Source: Rubripirellula sp. (GTDB lineage Bacteria; Planctomycetota; Planctomycetia; Pirellulales; Pirellulaceae). Taken from it: a DNA stretch of 35,546 bases. How positions within the stretch are numbered: position 1 is the stretch's first letter; every line of letters starts with the position of its first letter. Positions 15,508-24,393 of this stretch are shown here, piece after piece. A model generated the notes under the pieces. It made no database searches and was not told the DNA's origin. It saw only the letters and a program-made list of their open reading frames with translations. Made by a program: the position numbers and the translations under genes. Location: contig JAQWPZ010000278.1 of NCBI GenBank assembly GCA_029245125.1, positions 1-35,546 of the forward strand, in the 5' to 3' direction.

Positions 15508-16458
15508 TTATTGCTTGACCACCACGACTTCATCAACGTTGGGCTGTAGATCGCCTGCGAGCGTCCGCTGGGTCGATTTTAAAGTGAACGTATTGTCGTC
15601 GACGTATGTGATAATGTTGACAGCTGTTGCCCGACTACCGTCGGATGTCGTTCCCTGCTTGCGGACATACCAGCGATTCGCGTCTTTCGACCAGCGGCCT
15701 TCCGAGAAGCCACCATCTGAATCAAAAGTCCAAGAACGAATTTGGTTGTTCGCCGGATCCCAGCCAACAAATTGAATGCCTGATAAACCGATCCGGCCAG
15801 CTACCGAAACGGTGAACGTTCTGACGACGAAATTCTTGTTCTTTGACCATCGGCAATCCGTCGCAACTTGGCCGTCATCTGCTTGGTCAACCCAACTCCC
15901 AATCATCCACTCCAAATCCTTCAATTGCTGATAATTGGATTGCACCAACGGTTGTGGATCATCGGTCACGCGATCGAGTAGCCATTGGCCATCGCTGCGA
16001 ATGTATACGGCTGAATAATCAACGCTTCGAGGTTCGGCCGCGCCGGAGCTTAAAGTCGCGGTTCCGTTTTCGACCGCCACGTTCGGAGAGACGAATTCCA
16101 AAGACTGAACGTCCACGTCAAGTTGCAAGCCTTGCTTCGCCTTGAAAATGATTTCAAATTGTGCAGAGATTGCCTCGCGACCGCTCACTTGTTCGCCAGT
16201 TAAGCGATTGATGTAGACCGCTTGGGGCGACCAGAATTTCGACAACGCCTTGGCGTCATGCGTATTGAATGCTTGCACATATAATTTGCCGGCACTGCGT
16301 AATGCTTCGAGAGCGTTGCCTGTTGCGTCGTCCTCCTGGGCTTTCGCAGTGACGTCCTGGGCTGTCGCAGTGACGTCCTGGGCTGTCGCCGTGAGGTGGA
16401 AGAATACCGAGTGTGTAACAGCAAGGGACAACAGACTGAATGCTAAGCGTTGCTTCAT
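15508..16458 (-). CDS. Secreted NTF2-like (SgcJ/EcaC/DUF4440-type) two-domain protein
   Basis: A 316-residue exported protein. The N-terminus is a signal peptide (MKQRLAFSLLSLAVTHSVFF) followed by a three-fold TAQDVTA repeat. A SnoaL/NTF2-like domain follows at about 45-175: YVQAFNTHDAKALSKFWSP, then GREAISAQFEIIF, and a Y-x-R-x-DGQWLLDRV ending, typical of the SgcJ/EcaC (TIGR02246) group. The second domain, about 180-316, starts LEWMIGSWVD and looks like a small beta-barrel (DUF1579-like). No catalytic residues can be named. The frame extends to 16569, but the ATG at 16458 starts the signal peptide and has GGAAAC upstream. It ends 64 bp before the repeat-protein gene, so the two probably form an operon. 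Confidence 0.83.
   Translation of the reverse strand: MKQRLAFSLLSLAVTHSVFFHLTATAQDVTATAQDVTAKAQEDDATGNALEALRSAGKLYVQAFNTHDAKALSKFWSPQAVYINRLTGEQVSGREAISAQFEIIFKAKQGLQLDVDVQSLEFVSPNVAVENGTATLSSGAAEPRSVDYSAVYIRSDGQWLLDRVTDDPQPLVQSNYQQLKDLEWMIGSWVDQADDGQVATDCRWSKNKNFVVRTFTVSVAGRIGLSGIQFVGWDPANNQIRSWTFDSDGGFSEGRWSKDANRWYVRKQGTTSDGSRATAVNIITYVDDNTFTLKSTQRTLAGDLQPNVDEVVVVKQ
16335..16397. repeat. 21-bp tandem repeat x 3 inside the NTF2-like gene
   Basis: Three copies of CCTGGGCTGTCGCAGTGACGT (16335-16355, 16356-16376, 16377-16397) differ by one to three bases. The period is a multiple of three, so copy number can change without breaking the frame. The repeat encodes the TAQDVTA units just after the signal peptide. 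Confidence 0.85.
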
Positions 16459-17199
16459 TTCGTGGTTTCCAAGGATTGGCTGATGAGCGGAATCGATGAT
16501 TCCGGTAACAAATAGTCGAACTGCAAAACGTGATTTTTCATCAAGTCCTTTGACGATCTCCAGCGGCATGTTGCTCAGGAGTAAGAATCCAATTTCTGCC
16601 TGCTATAGTCTGATGAATGCTTGGTACTGCGGTGAAGGGGGTAAACGTAGAAATCCAGTGTTGAACATTTTTCGGCGTTGATCTGATTTGTCCGCGTCAA
16701 CTGCTAGCCTCGCTGGGATGGTTATCCTCTCGCCGGGTGCACGGATCGGCGGAGTTGCGGGAAATCGAGGCGGGCTGTTCAACAAGTATGGCTTGGCCGA
16801 CCCGATTCTTGCAGGAAGTCCGCTTGTAGGTCTGGGCTGCTGTAGCCCTTCATTGAAGTCATGCCTCTTTCCACCTAATTTTGCGACTCTCCGCAATCCT
16901 CAGCAATCAATGGATTTGCGAGGTTCCTTTCGAGACCACCTGCTATCGTCCCTATCCCACGGCTGGATCTTGGGTTTGGGAGGAACCGGTTCCTGCGGAG
17001 GCGGAATAATCCACGACGAGCAGCACGCTTAAAAATACGTACTGATTGAATCGAGTGCTTCGAGGACGAGAGACGCTGCCGGTGTGATCGTAAATTCTTT
17101 TGTGAGTAGGAATGCTGTTCGACTTGAGGTGAACGCGAAGCGTAACAATGCTTGGCATTTACACTTAAATGTTATCGGCCGTGGGAGCCTGCTGCTTCT
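16459..17199. other. 741-bp gap, no convincing gene
   Basis: The longest frames (plus 16688-17032, minus 16603-16896) overlap one another and have no recognisable domain, signal peptide or ribosome binding site. A small hairpin GGGCT-GCTGT-AGCCC lies at 16834-16848. The promoter of the NTF2-like gene should lie near 16460-16560 but cannot be placed. Confidence 0.45.
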
Positions 17200-17892
17200 T
17201 TAGTGCGTCATGGCATAGACGGCCAGATTGAGTGCGAGTTGCCGCCCGTCTTCGGGGGAAACGCCACGTCCCGCGTTGCATTGATTGTCCATGCTGAACG
17301 CACAGCACAATCCGTCTTCACACATCACGCTGACTAAACGATCACCGTAGAACAGTCCTTCAAAGTGAACATCGACATTGCGATGCAAGCTTCTGACGCG
17401 GTCGATTTGATAGAACGAATGATAGACGGGATGGTCATAGTCCAGGACTTTTGTCTCGGTGCCGGGGAATAGCCGCGTCATTTCACGTCGCCAGGCTTTT
17501 GGGAAATCAGGATTGGTACAGCACCCGGAGACAAACAGAAAACCACCATGCTCCAAGTAAATCCTCAAGTTTTCCAGTTCATTGTCTTTTAGGACAAAAT
17601 CGTTGTGCCCGTTCATAAACAGAAAAGGCGTTTCGAATAACTTGGGATCAGTAAAGGCCAATCGCTCCTCATCACCAATCTGGATGGTTGAAACCTCCGA
17701 GACCAGCTTAGCGAGGTTACGACCAACCCCGCTGCAATCGTTTCCATTATTGCGGCTGTATTTAATGCGTCCCATAAAGAACGACACGGAGCGATCTGCT
17801 ATCGAAAAATCAGCGGGCGACTGCGCTGTGGCAGGCACTAACACAGTGCTCAGTAACGCGATCAAGAATGCAGGTCGAAGGGGATGCGTCAT
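17200..17892 (-). CDS. Secreted DUF4159 domain protein
   Basis: A 230-residue exported protein with a signal peptide (MTHPLRPAFLIALLSTVLVPATAQS). A DUF4159 domain covers most of the mature part: FFMGRIKYSRNNG at the start, TDPKLFETPFLFMNGHNDF, a YLEHGGFLFVSGCCTNPDF strand-turn, then FPGTETKVLDYDHPVYHSFY. DUF4159 resembles the class I glutamine amidotransferase fold and often occurs in bacterial gene clusters with MoxR, DUF58 and VWA proteins, as here. Its function is unknown. It is cysteine-rich, with paired cysteines at GCCTN and GLCCAF. The frame reaches 18099 but would then overlap the next gene, and only the ATG at 17892 gives a signal peptide. It is 158 bp downstream of the VWA gene and may be the last gene of the cluster. 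Confidence 0.87.
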   Translation of the reverse strand: MTHPLRPAFLIALLSTVLVPATAQSPADFSIADRSVSFFMGRIKYSRNNGNDCSGVGRNLAKLVSEVSTIQIGDEERLAFTDPKLFETPFLFMNGHNDFVLKDNELENLRIYLEHGGFLFVSGCCTNPDFPKAWRREMTRLFPGTETKVLDYDHPVYHSFYQIDRVRSLHRNVDVHFEGLFYGDRLVSVMCEDGLCCAFSMDNQCNAGRGVSPEDGRQLALNLAVYAMTH

Positions 17893-18050
17893 ATTGCGTG
17901 GTTGAGGTAATCGGAAAGCCGTCGTCTTGTTTTCGACTTGGGACGAATTAAAGCGGTTTAGAAAGTGGTGGGATGGGGCGGCGTTGTTTTTCGATTTTCG
18001 AATGAGTGCTATCTGCCTTGGCCAATGGTTTGATCGCCCGCTCGAGCAGT

Positions 18051-20255
18051 TCAGATTAAATTCCATCGTTTGCGACAGATCCATTCGAGTGAGACGCAAG
18101 CCAGCAGGAGGGTCAGTATCCAGCCGTTGATGGCTGCCGGCTGAGCATGTGTTTTTTCAATTTGTGGAGGTTTCTGGGGGCGCAGATACGGTTGCAAAAG
18201 TTCTGTCGCGTTGGTGAGCGATTCGGCTTCGATCGCAATACCACCACTAATCCCTGCGAATTGTCGCAGGATTTCCATGTTGCGTGATGTGTTTGCTAAT
18301 TCCACTACAGCGTCGCGAACCTCGATGTCTCGGCTTGCCAACATCTGATTGTCGGCTCCGTAAAGGGTCGCGGTAATGACTCCGGCGGCATCAACGGTGA
18401 GGCCTGCGGTGGCCTGACGTCCCGTTTCGATGTCGATCATTTGATCTAAGAGATCTCGTTTTTGATCGTCTTGGACAAGCAGCCGAACTCGACGTCGGTC
18501 TGGCGTGTCGTTGCCGGTTGCAGCACGATGGTCAATCAATAGTTCAATCCGTTCCCCGGGGGTTGGGGCAAGGTTCGCCGGCAACAGCGTGAACACCTCA
18601 CGGCCTGCATCCGCGAGGTAACGCAGCAGTTGCAACCAGAATCGGTCGAAGTGTTTGGGATTGCTTTCGCGCGCTAGCCGCCAACGCCACAAGTTTTGCA
18701 TGCAGATCACAGAAGCAAAGCCATTGCCGAAGCGTTGCGATGCCATCAATACCGAGCCGTTTTTATCTTCCAGCCATGTTTCGGCTCCAGGTTTGACTTC
18801 GTCGACGATGGCGCGGTTGGTGAACAGCGGCAGTTCCCGCCACGCTGATTCGGCTGGCATCTTGTCGCTGATCTGAAAGACGGGATGCCGCAAAGCGAGC
18901 GACGTTGGTTGCAACTGAAAGAGGTTTCCGGCAGACCGATTTGAAAGTACAGCGAACCGAACTGGCAGTAGTTCTTCGAGTCGGCTTTCGCGCCAAGAGG
19001 CATTGAATGTTTGCGGCCCACCAATCATCAGCAGGCCGCCACCTAGCTCGCCACAAAAATCAGCAAGCAGCTGTTGTTGAAACGGTGTGAGATCGCCAGG
19101 ACGCAAATTTGATAACACAACGACCCGGAATTCACTCAGCTTTTTTAAGCTGTTCGGAAATCCGCCTGCCAGATTGACGTCGCTCTGGACATTCTCGAAA
19201 AACTTTGAAGTGTTGGCCGTGCGACTCAATCCCGACAAGCGAACGGTTGGATCGCTGTTGGCTGCGATGTTGGCAAATTTGTAATCCCAGGTTAAGCCGC
19301 CTTGCACGTACAGTACCCGTATTTCTTTCGATTGAGTCACCCGCACGATCGCAGTGGTGTTCGTTCTCGCCAACGTCAACGGTTCGTTTGCGGGTGGTAA
19401 AATTCGAAATTCATAGGAGTGCATTCCTCCCGAGCCGACTGTTACATCGAAGTTTTCTAACCAGGTTCTTGGTCCCTCGAATGCATCGATCCGTCGCTGG
19501 TCAATCAGCGTTCCGTCCCGCATTAGAAGTATTTGAAGCGGAGGAGTCGACTTTCCGGTCGCGTTTAACTTTGCCGACACGCGAATTGTTTGGCCCGGAT
19601 CAGCGATGGAGGGAGCAATCGCATCATCCAAGCTGACCACACGGCCGCCGGATTGGCTCCCAAAACCAATGCCAACCATTGGCACGGCGTTGGTCACCAG
19701 TGCTGCGACGGCACGTGAGTGCTCGGCTGGCTGCGTCGTGATTCCATCGGTCAGCGTGATCGCAACCAGAGGTGGTGGATCTGATGTCAGGACGGCCTTC
19801 AGGATCGCACGTCCCAGATTGGTTGATGGTCCGTTCGGTTTTGCCGCTGCGATCTCATCACCGTTGACTTGGCGGGAATCGTCGGAAAACAGAATTGGCT
19901 TGATCTCTAGTTGTGACTGATCGACTGTCGGTAGCAGTACGTCGCGAGCAAATTCAACCGCTTGCTCGTATCGACTTTGGTCACCCTCGCGAACTGACAT
20001 GCTTTCGCTGCGATCGATCAGCAAAGCGACTTGATTACGGGGCTGTTCCTCCTGGTCGGGTGTTGTCCAAACGGGTCGTGCCGCTAACAGAATCAAGGAG
20101 GTCAGAAAGACAACTCGGAGAGCCGTCAGGATGGCCAGCTTTGTTGGTGGCAGTCGCTTGCGGCGCAGCGTTATACCAGCCCAAACGATCACAGCGGTGA
20201 TAACGACGACGCCTATAGCGAACGCCCACGGAGCTTGGAAAACAAATTTGGACAT
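18051..20255 (-). CDS. Membrane VWA / glutamine amidotransferase-like protein
   Basis: A 734-residue integral membrane protein. Two N-terminal helices (about 8-30 and 40-60) frame a short loop, and a C-terminal helix (WILTLLLACVSLEWIC) lies near 707-722. Between them is a large extracytoplasmic part. It starts with a von Willebrand A domain whose metal site is DRSESMS (Asp81, Ser83, Ser85), with LTDGITTQP further on. From about 330 a class I glutamine amidotransferase-like fold follows (VLYVQGGLTWDYKF, then LADFCGELGGGLLMIGGPQTF). This composition is typical of VWA proteins linked to MoxR clusters in Planctomycetes and Verrucomicrobia. The gene starts 9 bp after the coiled-coil protein. It probably binds a protein partner through the VWA metal site. 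Confidence 0.9.
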   Translation of the reverse strand: MSKFVFQAPWAFAIGVVVITAVIVWAGITLRRKRLPPTKLAILTALRVVFLTSLILLAARPVWTTPDQEEQPRNQVALLIDRSESMSVREGDQSRYEQAVEFARDVLLPTVDQSQLEIKPILFSDDSRQVNGDEIAAAKPNGPSTNLGRAILKAVLTSDPPPLVAITLTDGITTQPAEHSRAVAALVTNAVPMVGIGFGSQSGGRVVSLDDAIAPSIADPGQTIRVSAKLNATGKSTPPLQILLMRDGTLIDQRRIDAFEGPRTWLENFDVTVGSGGMHSYEFRILPPANEPLTLARTNTTAIVRVTQSKEIRVLYVQGGLTWDYKFANIAANSDPTVRLSGLSRTANTSKFFENVQSDVNLAGGFPNSLKKLSEFRVVVLSNLRPGDLTPFQQQLLADFCGELGGGLLMIGGPQTFNASWRESRLEELLPVRFAVLSNRSAGNLFQLQPTSLALRHPVFQISDKMPAESAWRELPLFTNRAIVDEVKPGAETWLEDKNGSVLMASQRFGNGFASVICMQNLWRWRLARESNPKHFDRFWLQLLRYLADAGREVFTLLPANLAPTPGERIELLIDHRAATGNDTPDRRRVRLLVQDDQKRDLLDQMIDIETGRQATAGLTVDAAGVITATLYGADNQMLASRDIEVRDAVVELANTSRNMEILRQFAGISGGIAIEAESLTNATELLQPYLRPQKPPQIEKTHAQPAAINGWILTLLLACVSLEWICRKRWNLI

Positions 20256-20264
20256 GAGCGACTG

Positions 20265-23200
20265 CTACTGCTGCTCCGATAAGGTTTCGAAGTATTTTTG
20301 AATTGATTCGCGGTAAGCAGGCGGGAATCGGTTTGGATTGACGCGGCGGGTTGGCTCGGCTGGTTGCTGGGATTCAGTCCGCACGGTGAGGCCTTGTTGC
20401 AACGTTTGAATTTGCTCACGAAGTTGTTGCAGCGTTTGCAGATCGACCGGCGAGGTTGGGTCTTGCAGTTGTTCGTTCAGTCGCATTGCGACCGAACGCG
20501 TATTTTCGTTGCTTCCGTATTGTGCTTGGATTCCGGCCAACAGATCAGCAACACCACCCCGTTGAAGTGTTTGCTTTGCATCTCGGGTCAGCTTGCCTTG
20601 ACTCGCTTGTCGGGCAGCCGATTCGAGTTGGGCCAACCCGCGTTGGATCGCTTGCTTGCCGTCTGGACGAAGTTCGTACCGCCCGTTCGATTGGGATTCT
20701 GGTTGGCTACCGGGTCGCCCCTGTTGGCCACTGCGACTTCTTCCTTGGCCAGGTGATTGCTGACCGCCTGATTGGTTTGGGCTGAGTGCCTCTGCGAGGC
20801 TTTGTAATTGTTGCTGCAGGTTGCTTGCCGCAGATGCAGTTTGGCTTTCACCTTTTGACTCGGCCAAGCGGTCACTGGCAGTGTTGAGCTGCTGCTCACG
20901 ATTGTCCGGGGCCGCTTCAGGTTCGTTTTGTGGGTTGCTGTTCGGTGTTGATCCCGAGGGTCCATCATTGGCCAGTGATTTCTCGTCGTTCGGTGGCGAT
21001 TGGCCTCCGCTGGGATCGGTTCCACTCGGATCGGTTCCGCCGGGATTGGTTCCACTGGGATTGGTGCCACTGGGATTGGTTCCACTGGGATTGGTTCCAC
21101 TGGGATTGGTTCCACTGGGATCGGTTCCACTGGGATCGGTTCCACTGGGATTGGTTCCACTGGGATCGGTTCCGCCGGGATTGGTTCCGCCGGGATTGGT
21201 TCCGCTGGGATTGGTTCCGCTGGGATCGGTTCCGCTGGGATCGGTTCCGCCGGGATTGGTTCCACCGGGATCGGTTCCGCTGGGATCGGTTCCGCTGGGA
21301 TCGGTTCCGCTGGGATCGGTTCCACTGGGATCGGTTCCACCGGGATCGGTTCCACCGGGATCGGTTCCACTGGGATTGGTTCCGCCGGGATCGGGGCCAC
21401 TGGGATCGGGGCCAGTCATTTCAACTGCTTTGGCACCGACTTCCTGGGATTGTGCCGCCGTCATCTGTTTTTCTTGCTCGGTGACTTGCTGCGGAGATTT
21501 TGCCATCTCTCCGAGTCGTTTCTGCAAACGCTCAAGCATATCGCCGATACGTTGCTTTTCGGAGACGCCCTGCTGCTGCTGACGTTTTTCTAATGCTTTG
21601 TCGAGGTCCCTTAGTCTCTTGGCAGCTTGTTCGGCCATATCGGCTGCGTCGGGTTGCTTGGCGTCGAGCGACCGCGATGTCTGCTGCATTGCTGATAATG
21701 CCGCTTGGGTTTGCGGCTGTGTCTGCTGGAACGGCGCGGGATATTCTTCGATCGCTTGCTGCATCTGTTGCTGCAGATCGAGCTGGCGTTGGGCAATTTG
21801 GGGGTATTGCTGGCGACGCGACTGGTAAGTGAACGCCGTGCGTTCAATATCTTGCTGTTCGATGAGTGCTTTCTGCACCGTTTCGCGCGCCGCCTGCATG
21901 GATTCCGTTTGTTCCAACATTCGACGTAGATTTGCGGAGACTTGTTGTTGTTCTAATTTGGACCCTTGCTTCAGCATCTCTTCGTTCAGTGAATCGGCGA
22001 TTTTGTCGAGTGATTCACCGATGCTTTTCGCGATCACTGCGCGTTCTTTATCGTCTGCGGTTTGTTCGATTGCGTCACATTGAGCCGTTAACTCGTTCGT
22101 GAGTTTGGGTGTTAGTTGCTTCGACAATGCGGAACGGTCCGCTGATTCTTCGTCGGGAATGTTGTTGGATTGTCGGTCTGCCAATTGCTGTAGTTGTTGA
22201 ATTAGGTTTTGGGTCTCTGTGGTGGTCTGCGTAAGCGATTCTGGTGAGAATTGGTCGGGGCTGTCTTGGAGGGTTTGGTATTCGTTGCGATTCGCCTGCA
22301 GTCTCTCTTGCAGGGTATCGCCTTGAAGTAACTCGTTGGCCATGGCTCGCTCGCTCAAAATTTCGGCCAACTGATTCAGCTTGTCAGCGGCTTGTTGGGC
22401 TGCGGTTTCTGCTGCGTCTGTTTGCTGCTGCAAACTTTCGGATGATTTCGAAAGTGACGTTTTCGCCTGTTCCGATAGAAAAGTTAGATCCCGAAACTGT
22501 ATCGCGAATAATTGTTGTAACGACTCGAAAGTTTCTTCAACCGTTTGTTGTTTAGCTGCTAACCAAGGATATTGATCTGCTTCGGAGACCGGTAATTGAT
22601 CGACGATTTGTTGTTGCTGTGTCGCTAATGATTCCATCTGTTCAGCGACTGCGGCCGTCCGTTGGGTTTCTCGATCCAATCTATCCATGAGTGCTGATAA
22701 TTTGGGGTCGGTTGGCGTTGCTCCTTGCAAGCGTTCTTGTTCAATCGCCTCTGTCGTTGATCGGTCGAATGCTTCCGGATATTTTTCGACGAGGTAGGAG
22801 AGTTCCCGACGCGCTGCCACGAGATTCATCAGTGCCAGCCGTTCGATTTCCAAAGCATTGCTTGCGTCATGGGTATCGAGCACCGTTTCTGCTTCTTGCA
22901 ATCGTCGGCGTGCTGATTGCATTGCGGAATCAAATGATTTGGTCGCGTCGAAGGGCAATCGCTGCTGCATGATGTTGCGTGCTGTTTCCGTCGCCATCGC
23001 AAGTCGGCGTTCTTGCTGGGCCAATGCGTCCATCCGCGTGAGTTCGGTTCCGTCAGCACTGTTTTGCAAACGTTCGGTTTTGTGGATGACTTGCTGCTGT
23101 TGAAGGATCAAGTCGCTGACTTGTTCTAAACGTTCGATGGCTGAGCCCGGCAGTTCGTCCAGTTGATCGCGGGAGGGGATGATTTCTACGAAGTAGGTCA

Positions 23201-24155
23201 TTGACTCGTATTTTGATTCATCTTCTGTTTGGGCGACGGCACGATAGATCGCTAGATCCCAGGTGCTCATGCCGAGTTCACTAGGACTGAGCGTCGGTTG
23301 GAAAACGCCGTAACGGGGGTCTTCGGAAAGTGGCAGGTCATGTTTGCTTTCCGAGTTTTGGTTGTTTGCGGTCCCCCAGGTCTCCTGGTTCACTGACGTT
23401 TCCCAATAAACCTCAGACAGCGGCCGGTCTGACGCTGCCTCAATCATCAGCGGGATCTCTTCGTATTTGGTCAAGCGGAGATTGCGGCCGGGTTCGCTGA
23501 TGCGAATCTGGCCCCATGGCTCGGTTGATTCATCCGGCAAGGCTGGATCGCTCGGTACCTCGTTCGATTGTTGTGGGATCGCAAAACGATTTTTTGGTTG
23601 GGAAGTTACTGGTTGTTTCGCAGCTTGCTTCGAAGCTAATGATCGAAATGGTTGATAGCGTTGGTAGAAAAGAACGGTTCCCAGCAGCAGCATGAGCATC
23701 GCGGTGATCTGAGCAACCGAGGTGAACCATGGGAAGGGGTTTCGTTGCCGATGTTCGCGGAGCACCTCAGTGGCCTGCTGTTCAATCGATGTTCGGTACA
23801 TCTTGGCCGAGGTGTCCGCCGAACGATGTTCCAATTCCACGACCGCGTTCAAGCGATCCATTAACAGCGGTTCTCCTTGTTCGACCGACGCAGCTAGCCA
23901 GCGACGTCCAAGACGGCGGTCGAGTGATAGCGTGACCCCGATGAGCCATCCGAAAACACTCAGCAGGACGGCAGAAATCAGGCTTGTGACGCCAACGGAA
24001 AAACTATCTATCCACCCCAGATGAATCAGAACTCCGATAGCGAGTGCGGCTACCAAAACGACAGCAATGGCGAAGACAGTTACCTTGATGACACGCTGCC
24101 ATTTCCAGGTGCCCGCCACGTCGACAAGCCGCTGTTCGAGTGTGCTGTGGATCAC
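20265..24155 (-). CDS. Giant membrane-anchored coiled-coil protein with GTDPSG repeats (DUF4175-like)
   Basis: A 1296-residue protein. Two hydrophobic helices at about 22-49 and 55-78 and a third near 143-168 anchor the N-terminus. A Ser/Pro linker and a beta-rich segment (about 215-330) follow. Residues about 340-900 are Gln/Glu/Ala-rich and strongly predicted by eye to be coiled coil. Residues 917-1051 are 27 tandem pentapeptides of D/N-P-S/G-G-T. The Gln-rich tail (about 1052-1296) holds further helices. The overall plan recalls DUF4175-type proteins, which sit in MoxR/VWA clusters; the match is tentative. The start is GTG at 24155, with no clear Shine-Dalgarno sequence. It is separated from the BatA-like gene by 238 bp but from the next VWA gene by only 9 bp. 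Confidence 0.85.
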   Translation of the reverse strand: MIHSTLEQRLVDVAGTWKWQRVIKVTVFAIAVVLVAALAIGVLIHLGWIDSFSVGVTSLISAVLLSVFGWLIGVTLSLDRRLGRRWLAASVEQGEPLLMDRLNAVVELEHRSADTSAKMYRTSIEQQATEVLREHRQRNPFPWFTSVAQITAMLMLLLGTVLFYQRYQPFRSLASKQAAKQPVTSQPKNRFAIPQQSNEVPSDPALPDESTEPWGQIRISEPGRNLRLTKYEEIPLMIEAASDRPLSEVYWETSVNQETWGTANNQNSESKHDLPLSEDPRYGVFQPTLSPSELGMSTWDLAIYRAVAQTEDESKYESMTYFVEIIPSRDQLDELPGSAIERLEQVSDLILQQQQVIHKTERLQNSADGTELTRMDALAQQERRLAMATETARNIMQQRLPFDATKSFDSAMQSARRRLQEAETVLDTHDASNALEIERLALMNLVAARRELSYLVEKYPEAFDRSTTEAIEQERLQGATPTDPKLSALMDRLDRETQRTAAVAEQMESLATQQQQIVDQLPVSEADQYPWLAAKQQTVEETFESLQQLFAIQFRDLTFLSEQAKTSLSKSSESLQQQTDAAETAAQQAADKLNQLAEILSERAMANELLQGDTLQERLQANRNEYQTLQDSPDQFSPESLTQTTTETQNLIQQLQQLADRQSNNIPDEESADRSALSKQLTPKLTNELTAQCDAIEQTADDKERAVIAKSIGESLDKIADSLNEEMLKQGSKLEQQQVSANLRRMLEQTESMQAARETVQKALIEQQDIERTAFTYQSRRQQYPQIAQRQLDLQQQMQQAIEEYPAPFQQTQPQTQAALSAMQQTSRSLDAKQPDAADMAEQAAKRLRDLDKALEKRQQQQGVSEKQRIGDMLERLQKRLGEMAKSPQQVTEQEKQMTAAQSQEVGAKAVEMTGPDPSGPDPGGTNPSGTDPGGTDPGGTDPSGTDPSGTDPSGTDPSGTDPGGTNPGGTDPSGTDPSGTNPSGTNPGGTNPGGTDPSGTNPSGTDPSGTDPSGTNPSGTNPSGTNPSGTNPSGTNPGGTDPSGTDPSGGQSPPNDEKSLANDGPSGSTPNSNPQNEPEAAPDNREQQLNTASDRLAESKGESQTASAASNLQQQLQSLAEALSPNQSGGQQSPGQGRSRSGQQGRPGSQPESQSNGRYELRPDGKQAIQRGLAQLESAARQASQGKLTRDAKQTLQRGGVADLLAGIQAQYGSNENTRSVAMRLNEQLQDPTSPVDLQTLQQLREQIQTLQQGLTVRTESQQPAEPTRRVNPNRFPPAYRESIQKYFETLSEQQ
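21003..21407 (-). repeat. 15-bp minisatellite, 27 copies, encoding (D/N)P(S/G)GT
   Basis: Plus-strand unit GGATCGGTTCCACTG with variants (GGATTGG, TTCCGCC, TTCCGCT). Its period of 15 keeps the reading frame for any copy number. Copies differ at only three or four sites, and the variants are interleaved, which suggests repeated unequal exchange or slippage. Confidence 0.95.
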
Positions 24156-24393
24156 GTTAGCTCGGGTGCAAGAGAATCAGGAACGGAGGGTGAAGTAGAA
24201 CAGAGGAAAGTCTTGTTTCTCGCAAACAAGCGAGGTCAGGCGAACGGAATATGCGACACCACTTTTCCCGCAAGGGTGAACGCGATCCGAGGTTTTTTGA
24301 AACAGATTCGAACCGGCTTTTGATAAGGTCGGTCGAGGTTGCCGTGCAGAACATTGACGCGCGTTCGGCCGGCAGTGCGTTGTAATGATCGGA
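24156..24393. other. 238-bp spacer inside the envelope cluster
   Basis: This is the only long spacer among the first five genes of the cluster. The minus frame 24177-24602 overlaps the BatA-like gene and looks noncoding. The spacer may hold an internal promoter. Confidence 0.4.

Noticed and set aside
16688..17032. Plus-strand 114-codon frame starting at TTG
   Set aside because: A rare start codon, no ribosome binding site, an overlapping antisense frame of similar length and no recognisable features.
17893..18099. Longer N-terminus for the DUF4159 protein
   Set aside because: It would overlap the 3' end of the VWA gene and bury the signal peptide inside the protein.
20588..21593. Several large frames on both strands over the 15-bp minisatellite
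   Set aside because: The repeat has no stop codon in any frame. Only the frame continuous with the 1296-residue protein has non-repeat domains on both sides.
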